The notes under the pieces are model-generated. The model did not search any database. It was not told where the DNA came from and saw only the letters and a program-made list of their open reading frames with translations. A program made the translations under genes and the position numbers. This document shows, in pieces, positions 5,357 through 8,886 of a stretch of DNA of 8,886 bases; position 1 is the stretch's first letter, and each line of letters opens with the position of its first letter. Source of the DNA: VGBO01 sp964453335 (lineage in GTDB: Bacteria > Actinomycetota > Acidimicrobiia > Acidimicrobiales > CAIXPF01); the NCBI GenBank assembly GCA_964453335.1, contig CAYVOK010000072.1:1-8886 (forward strand), written 5' to 3'.

Positions 5357-6289
5357 ATGTTCACCACAGGCTTCAAGTACTACTTCGGGATGGGGATGCT
5401 CTTCCTCGTCACCGGCATCCTCTACGGGTGGACGTCGGGTGGCGTCGACTGGTCGCTGTTCCCCGGCGCCCTCGGCGACATGTACTTCCAGCTCCTCGGC
5501 GCCGTCACCATGGGGTACAAGGGTGCTGTGGGCGACCACTTCGGGTACGCCATGCTGCTCGGCGCGGCCGCCTGCGTGATCACCATCGGCGGCGTGCTCG
5601 TCTCGTTCCGTGACGCCGACTCCAAGCCCCTCGCCGAGGTCGCCGGCACGCCGGAGGCACCCGTCCTCCGACCGGTCACGACCGGCCGCTACTGGGCGCC
5701 GCTGTCGGCGTTCGGCGCCGCCCTCCTCGTCGTCGGGTTCGCCACGAACGGCTGGGTGAGCCTGCTCGGCGCCGCCGTGCTCGCATTCCTGGCGATCGAG
5801 TGGTCGATGAGCGCCTGGGCGGACCGCACCACCGGTGACCCGGAGGTCAACGCCGCAGCCCGCAGCAAGATCATGAGCCCCATCGAGGTGCCCGTCGTCG
5901 GTGCCCTCGTTGTCGCCTTCGTCGGCCTCGGGGTCAGCCGGCTGTACCTCGCGGTGCCCAAGCTCGGCGCCACCTGGCTCAGCCTCGTGATCGCCGGCGT
6001 CATCTTCGTCGGCGCGATCGGCCTCGCCACGATCCCCAAGGCCGGCAAGAGCCTGCTCACCGGCATCGTCGTCCTGTTCGCCCTCGCGGTGCTCGGCACC
6101 GGTGTCGCCGGTGTCGCCATCGGCGAGCGTGAACTCCACGACGAGTCGGAGGAGTACACGGTCGAAGGCGAAGGCGGCGTCGGCGCCCCGCTGCGGGCGA
6201 CGCCGACCACGGCAGCACCGTCCGAGAAGCACGACGGCCACTCGAGCGAGAAGAGCGGCGGTCACTCCGACAAGAGCAGCGAGTACTGA
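5357..6289 (+). CDS. Seven-helix protein, subunit IV (CtaF)-like N-terminal half plus extension
   Basis: A 310-residue membrane protein. Helices 1-4 (about 8-27, 62-83, 112-131, 133-155) and the charged linker between helices 2 and 3 follow the plan of actinobacterial oxidase subunit IV: an N-terminal FxYYFGMGMLFLVTGILYGW, a second helix, a linker ending in RYWAPLSAFGAALLVVG, and a fourth helix ending in EWS. That family is usually about 140 residues, so residues 173-256, with three further helices, are an extra domain I do not recognise. The tail (257-310) is hydrophilic, rich in Ser, Glu and Lys, and carries H292, H295 and H303. ATG 5357 follows the subunit III stop by 11 bases; GTG 5342 is an alternative. 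The similarity to CtaF is pattern recognition by eye and moderate in certainty. An unrelated oxidase-associated protein is possible. Confidence 0.6.
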   Translation: MFTTGFKYYFGMGMLFLVTGILYGWTSGGVDWSLFPGALGDMYFQLLGAVTMGYKGAVGDHFGYAMLLGAAACVITIGGVLVSFRDADSKPLAEVAGTPEAPVLRPVTTGRYWAPLSAFGAALLVVGFATNGWVSLLGAAVLAFLAIEWSMSAWADRTTGDPEVNAAARSKIMSPIEVPVVGALVVAFVGLGVSRLYLAVPKLGATWLSLVIAGVIFVGAIGLATIPKAGKSLLTGIVVLFALAVLGTGVAGVAIGERELHDESEEYTVEGEGGVGAPLRATPTTAAPSEKHDGHSSEKSGGHSDKSSEY

Positions 6290-6320
6290 CGTGCGCGTCG
6301 GGGGTTGGCGTGTGGGTCAG

Positions 6321-6350
6321 GGCGACGACAGACTGTCAGTGACGGTCGCC
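6321..6350 (+). repeat. Nested inverted repeats upstream of ctaC
   Basis: In the 106-base gap before ctaC, GGCGAC (6321-6326) and GTCGCC (6345-6350) are perfect complementary arms. Between them lie two overlapping palindromes: GACAG-A-CTGTC (6327-6337) and GTCA-G-TGAC (6335-6343). The outer pair could form an RNA hairpin; the inner ones look more like a DNA operator. No TAnnnT box is visible in this gap. Confidence 0.5.
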
Positions 6351-6384
6351 GGAACGGACGGCGGCCACGACGAGACCCGTGGGT

Positions 6385-6389
6385 GGGAG
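6385..6389 (+). promoter_or_regulatory. Shine-Dalgarno site of ctaC
   Basis: GGGAG six bases before ATG 6396. With the lipoprotein signal that starts there, it fixes the start against the in-frame GTG at 6291, which would add 35 hydrophilic residues before the signal. Confidence 0.65.
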
Positions 6390-6395
6390 AACTCG

Positions 6396-7589
6396 ATGAT
6401 CGGACGGAAGCGGCGCACCGGTGCGTTGGCGACATCCTTGATCGTGCTCGCGATGGTCGCACTGTCGGGGTGCGGGAGCGACGGTCGCCCCCTCACCACG
6501 CTCGACCCGCGTGGCCGGGCGGCCACCGACATCCACAAACTCGTCATCCCCGTCTTCATCGTCGCCGGGATCGTCTTCCTCTTCGTGAACCTCGGCGTCC
6601 TGTTCGTCGCCATCAAGTTCCGCCGCAAGAACGACGACGAATTCCCCGAGCAGGTCCACGGCAACACCAAGCTCGAACTCGGCTGGACGATCCTGCCCGC
6701 CGTGATCATGGCGGGTATCGCGGTCGGGACCGTCGCGACGCTGTTCAACATCGCGAACGAACCCGAGGACATCGCACAGGACTTCGAGGTCACCGTCGTC
6801 GGGCACCAGTGGTGGTGGTCCTTCGAGTACGACCTCGGCCGTGACGGCACGATCGACTTCGTGACCGCGTCGGAGATGGTGATCCCGACCGGCACGCCCG
6901 TGAAGATCACGACCACGTCCCGTGACGTGATCCACAGCTTCTGGATCCCCGCCCTGAACGGCAAGAAGGACGCCGCCCCCGGGCGGAACCATCCGTTCTG
7001 GCTGGCGGCCGACGCGCCCGGTCGCTACCTCGGTCAGTGCACGGAGTTCTGCGGTCTGTCGCACGGCTACATGCGCATGCTCGTCGAAGCCCGTGACCAG
7101 AGTGACTTCGAGGCCTGGGTGGCCGCCCAGATGAAGCCGGCAGCGATCCCCGCGAAGAGTGACGAGGCCGCCCGCCGCGGTCTCGAGGTCTTCGCCGGCG
7201 CCTGCACGACCTGCCACCAGGTCCAGGGCGTGAACAGCAACGACTGCACCCCGATCACGTCGGAGTCGCAGTACGACACGTCGAAGAACACCTGCTGGGT
7301 CGGGGCCCAGCCCTACGCCGGTGCGGCACAGGTCTCGGGCTACGCGCCCGACCTCACCCACCTGATGAGCCGGTACCTGTTCGTCGGAGCGCTCTACGAC
7401 CTCCGTGATCCGGTGACCGGTGAGCTGAACCGCGCCGAGCTCGAGGGCTGGATCCGCAATCCGGCCGACTACAAGCCGATGCTCCCCGAGGCGACCGGGG
7501 ACAACAAGTACGGCCGTGGCATGCCGAAGGTCCCCCTGACCGAGGACCAGATCGACGACCTCGTCGCCTACCTGTCGACGCTCAAGTGA
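6396..7589 (+). CDS. ctaC: Cytochrome c oxidase subunit II with fused cytochrome c domain (caa3 type)
   Basis: A 397-residue membrane-anchored electron-entry subunit. A basic N-terminus and hydrophobic stretch end in the lipobox LSGC, with lipidated Cys at 26. Membrane helices are at about 49-72 and 96-119. The cupredoxin domain has the aromatic HQWWWSFEY (137-145) and a complete CuA site: H180, C215, E217, C219, H223 and M226. A C-terminal cytochrome c domain (about 256-397) has the heme motif CTTCH (270-274) and M376 or M362 as the probable distal ligand. This domain lets the oxidase accept electrons directly from a quinol:cytochrome c reductase. An insertion after the heme motif contains two further cysteines, C284 and C300. 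ctaC lies 106 bases after the subunit IV-like gene and 51 bases before ctaD, so the two oxidase core subunits form their own group. Confidence 0.97.
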   Translation: MIGRKRRTGALATSLIVLAMVALSGCGSDGRPLTTLDPRGRAATDIHKLVIPVFIVAGIVFLFVNLGVLFVAIKFRRKNDDEFPEQVHGNTKLELGWTILPAVIMAGIAVGTVATLFNIANEPEDIAQDFEVTVVGHQWWWSFEYDLGRDGTIDFVTASEMVIPTGTPVKITTTSRDVIHSFWIPALNGKKDAAPGRNHPFWLAADAPGRYLGQCTEFCGLSHGYMRMLVEARDQSDFEAWVAAQMKPAAIPAKSDEAARRGLEVFAGACTTCHQVQGVNSNDCTPITSESQYDTSKNTCWVGAQPYAGAAQVSGYAPDLTHLMSRYLFVGALYDLRDPVTGELNRAELEGWIRNPADYKPMLPEATGDNKYGRGMPKVPLTEDQIDDLVAYLSTLK

Positions 7590-7627
7590 TCGAAATCCAC
7601 TCCCTGTCCGCCGAACGCCGCACCTGC

Positions 7628-7633
7628 GAAGGA
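7628..7633 (+). promoter_or_regulatory. Shine-Dalgarno site of ctaD
   Basis: GAAGGA seven bases before ATG 7641, within the 51-base gap after ctaC. It supports the chosen start of ctaD. Confidence 0.6.
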
Positions 7634-7640
7634 ACCACAG

Positions 7641-8886
7641 ATGGCCATCGTCGAGCGTGAACCGCTGGCACTGACCACCGGCGAACCGACCAACGGCTCA
7701 CTCGAGCCGCTGGGCGTCCTCGCACGGCCGAGCACCAAGACCGGATGGCGGTCCTGGGTCTCGACCGTCGACCACAAGAAGATCGGCATCATGTACGGCG
7801 CCACGGCGCTGTTCTTCTTCTTCGTCGCCGGCTTCGAGGCGATGCTGATCCGCCTGCAGCTCGCCCAGCCGAACGGCACGGTGCTCAGCGCAGAGCTGTA
7901 CAACCAGGTCTTCACCATGCACGGCGTGACGATGGTGTTCCTCGTCATCATGCCGATGGCCGCAGCGTTCGCGAACTACCTCCTGCCCCTGCAGGTCGGT
8001 GCCCGTGACGTCGCCTTCCCGCGGCTGAACGCCCTCAGCTTCTGGTTGTTCCTCTTCGGTGGCATCTTCCTCAACACGTCCTGGGTCATCGGTGGCGGCG
8101 GCCCCGACTGCGGATGGTTCTGCTACGCCCCGAACTCCGGTGTGGTGTTCTCACCGACCGCCGGCGTCGACTACTACGCAATCGGCCTGCTGATCACCGG
8201 TGTCGCCTCGTCGATCGGCGCGGTGAACCTGATCGTGACGGTCCTCAACCTGCGTGCGCCGGGCATGAGCCTGTTCCGCATGCCGGTGTTCACCTGGATG
8301 CAGCTCGTCGTGCAGATGCTGCTGCTGTTCTCCCTGCCGGTCATCACCGTGGCGCTGTTCCTGCTGATGTTCGACCGACGGTTCGGCGCCAACTTCTTCA
8401 ACATCTCCCAGGGAGCCGACCCGCTGCTCTGGCAGCACCTGTTCTGGATCTTCGGTCACCCCGAGGTGTACATCCTCATCCTGCCGTCGTTCGGCATCGT
8501 GTCCGAGGTCATCCCGGTCTTCTCCCGCAAGCCGATCTACGGCTATCCGTTCATGGTGTTCTCGGGCATCGCGATCGGGTTCATGGGCTGGGGCGTGTGG
8601 GCGCACCACATGTTCGCCTCGGGCATCGGCCCGATCTCGGTGGCGGCGTTCTCACTCGCCACGATGTTCATCGCCGTCCCCACCGGTGTGAAGATCCTGA
8701 ACTGGATGGCCACCATGTGGGGAGGCCGGATCCGGTTCACCACGGCGATGCTGTTCGCCGTCGGCCTCGTCGCCATGTTCACCATCGGTGGCCTGTCGGG
8801 TGTCACGCACTCGATCGCACCGGCGGACACGCAGCAGACCGACACCTACTACATCGTCGCCCACTTCCACTACGTGCTCTTCGGCG
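7641..8886 (+). CDS. ctaD: Cytochrome c oxidase subunit I, intact, 3' end outside window
   Basis: The first 415 residues of the catalytic subunit of a proton-pumping A-type heme-copper oxidase, which reduces oxygen to water. All the key residues covered are present: H94 (heme a, in NQVFTMHGV); H273, E275 and Y277 (FGHPEVY, the CuB His and its cross-linked Tyr); H322 and H323 (WAHH, CuB); and H408 and H410 (AHFHYV, heme a3 and heme a). D123 (GARDVAFPR) matches the D-pathway entry and K351 (PTGVKILNW) the K pathway. Together these indicate an A1-type enzyme. An outer loop between helices III and IV carries C157 and C161 (PDCGWFCYAP), where relatives usually lack cysteine. The reading frame is open to the right edge. 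With ctaC it forms the working caa3 core, and it is collinear with the degenerate paralogue at 3130-4746. Confidence 0.97.
   Translation, partial: MAIVEREPLALTTGEPTNGSLEPLGVLARPSTKTGWRSWVSTVDHKKIGIMYGATALFFFFVAGFEAMLIRLQLAQPNGTVLSAELYNQVFTMHGVTMVFLVIMPMAAAFANYLLPLQVGARDVAFPRLNALSFWLFLFGGIFLNTSWVIGGGGPDCGWFCYAPNSGVVFSPTAGVDYYAIGLLITGVASSIGAVNLIVTVLNLRAPGMSLFRMPVFTWMQLVVQMLLLFSLPVITVALFLLMFDRRFGANFFNISQGADPLLWQHLFWIFGHPEVYILILPSFGIVSEVIPVFSRKPIYGYPFMVFSGIAIGFMGWGVWAHHMFASGIGPISVAAFSLATMFIAVPTGVKILNWMATMWGGRIRFTTAMLFAVGLVAMFTIGGLSGVTHSIAPADTQQTDTYYIVAHFHYVLFG

Noticed and set aside
6291..6395. In-frame GTG 6291 as start of ctaC
   Set aside because: It would put 35 hydrophilic residues before the lipoprotein signal. 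ATG 6396 has a Shine-Dalgarno site and directly opens the signal peptide.
1..8886. CRISPR arrays, insertion sequences or long direct repeats
   Set aside because: No regularly spaced repeats, transposase-like frames or terminal inverted repeats were found on reading both strands.

Overview
The window is high-GC bacterial chromosome, almost certainly Actinomycetota and by gene content most like Acidimicrobiia. The clues are clpS next to a DUF2017 gene, actinobacterial-style cta genes, a lipoprotein subunit II with a fused cytochrome c domain, and TAnnnT -10 boxes with apparently leaderless GTG starts. The lineage is inferred from gene style; no database search was possible.

Minus strand, positions 1 to about 2013. 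Three tRNA genes lie at the left edge: Phe(GAA), cut by the window edge, then Asp(GTC) and Glu(TTC). A UUCG-capped hairpin separates Phe from Asp. To their right, read leftwards, is a compact operon: ctaA (heme A synthase), clpS (N-degron adaptor of ClpAP/ClpCP) and a DUF2017 gene.

Plus strand, about 2060 to 8886. ctaB (heme O synthase) diverges from ctaA. Both genes seem to have a -10 hexamer exactly 7 nt before an in-frame GTG. CtaB makes heme O and CtaA converts it to heme A, so the divergent pair supplies the cofactor for the oxidase genes that follow. Those are: (i) a full-length subunit I paralogue that has lost the His ligands of heme a and CuB and the cross-linked Tyr; (ii) a divergent five-helix subunit III; (iii) a seven-helix protein whose first half resembles actinobacterial subunit IV (CtaF), with three more helices and a His-containing tail; (iv) ctaC, a CuA plus cytochrome c subunit II (caa3 type); (v) ctaD, an intact A-type subunit I that runs off the right edge.

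The most unusual content is 3130-6289. It holds what looks like a catalytically dead subunit I with its own divergent subunit III and an extended subunit IV, placed between heme synthesis and the working caa3 core. This may be a structural or assembly module, or a heme-free membrane complex derived from a heme-copper oxidase. The degeneration is read directly from the sequence; the function is inference. No mobile element, CRISPR array or integrase was seen.
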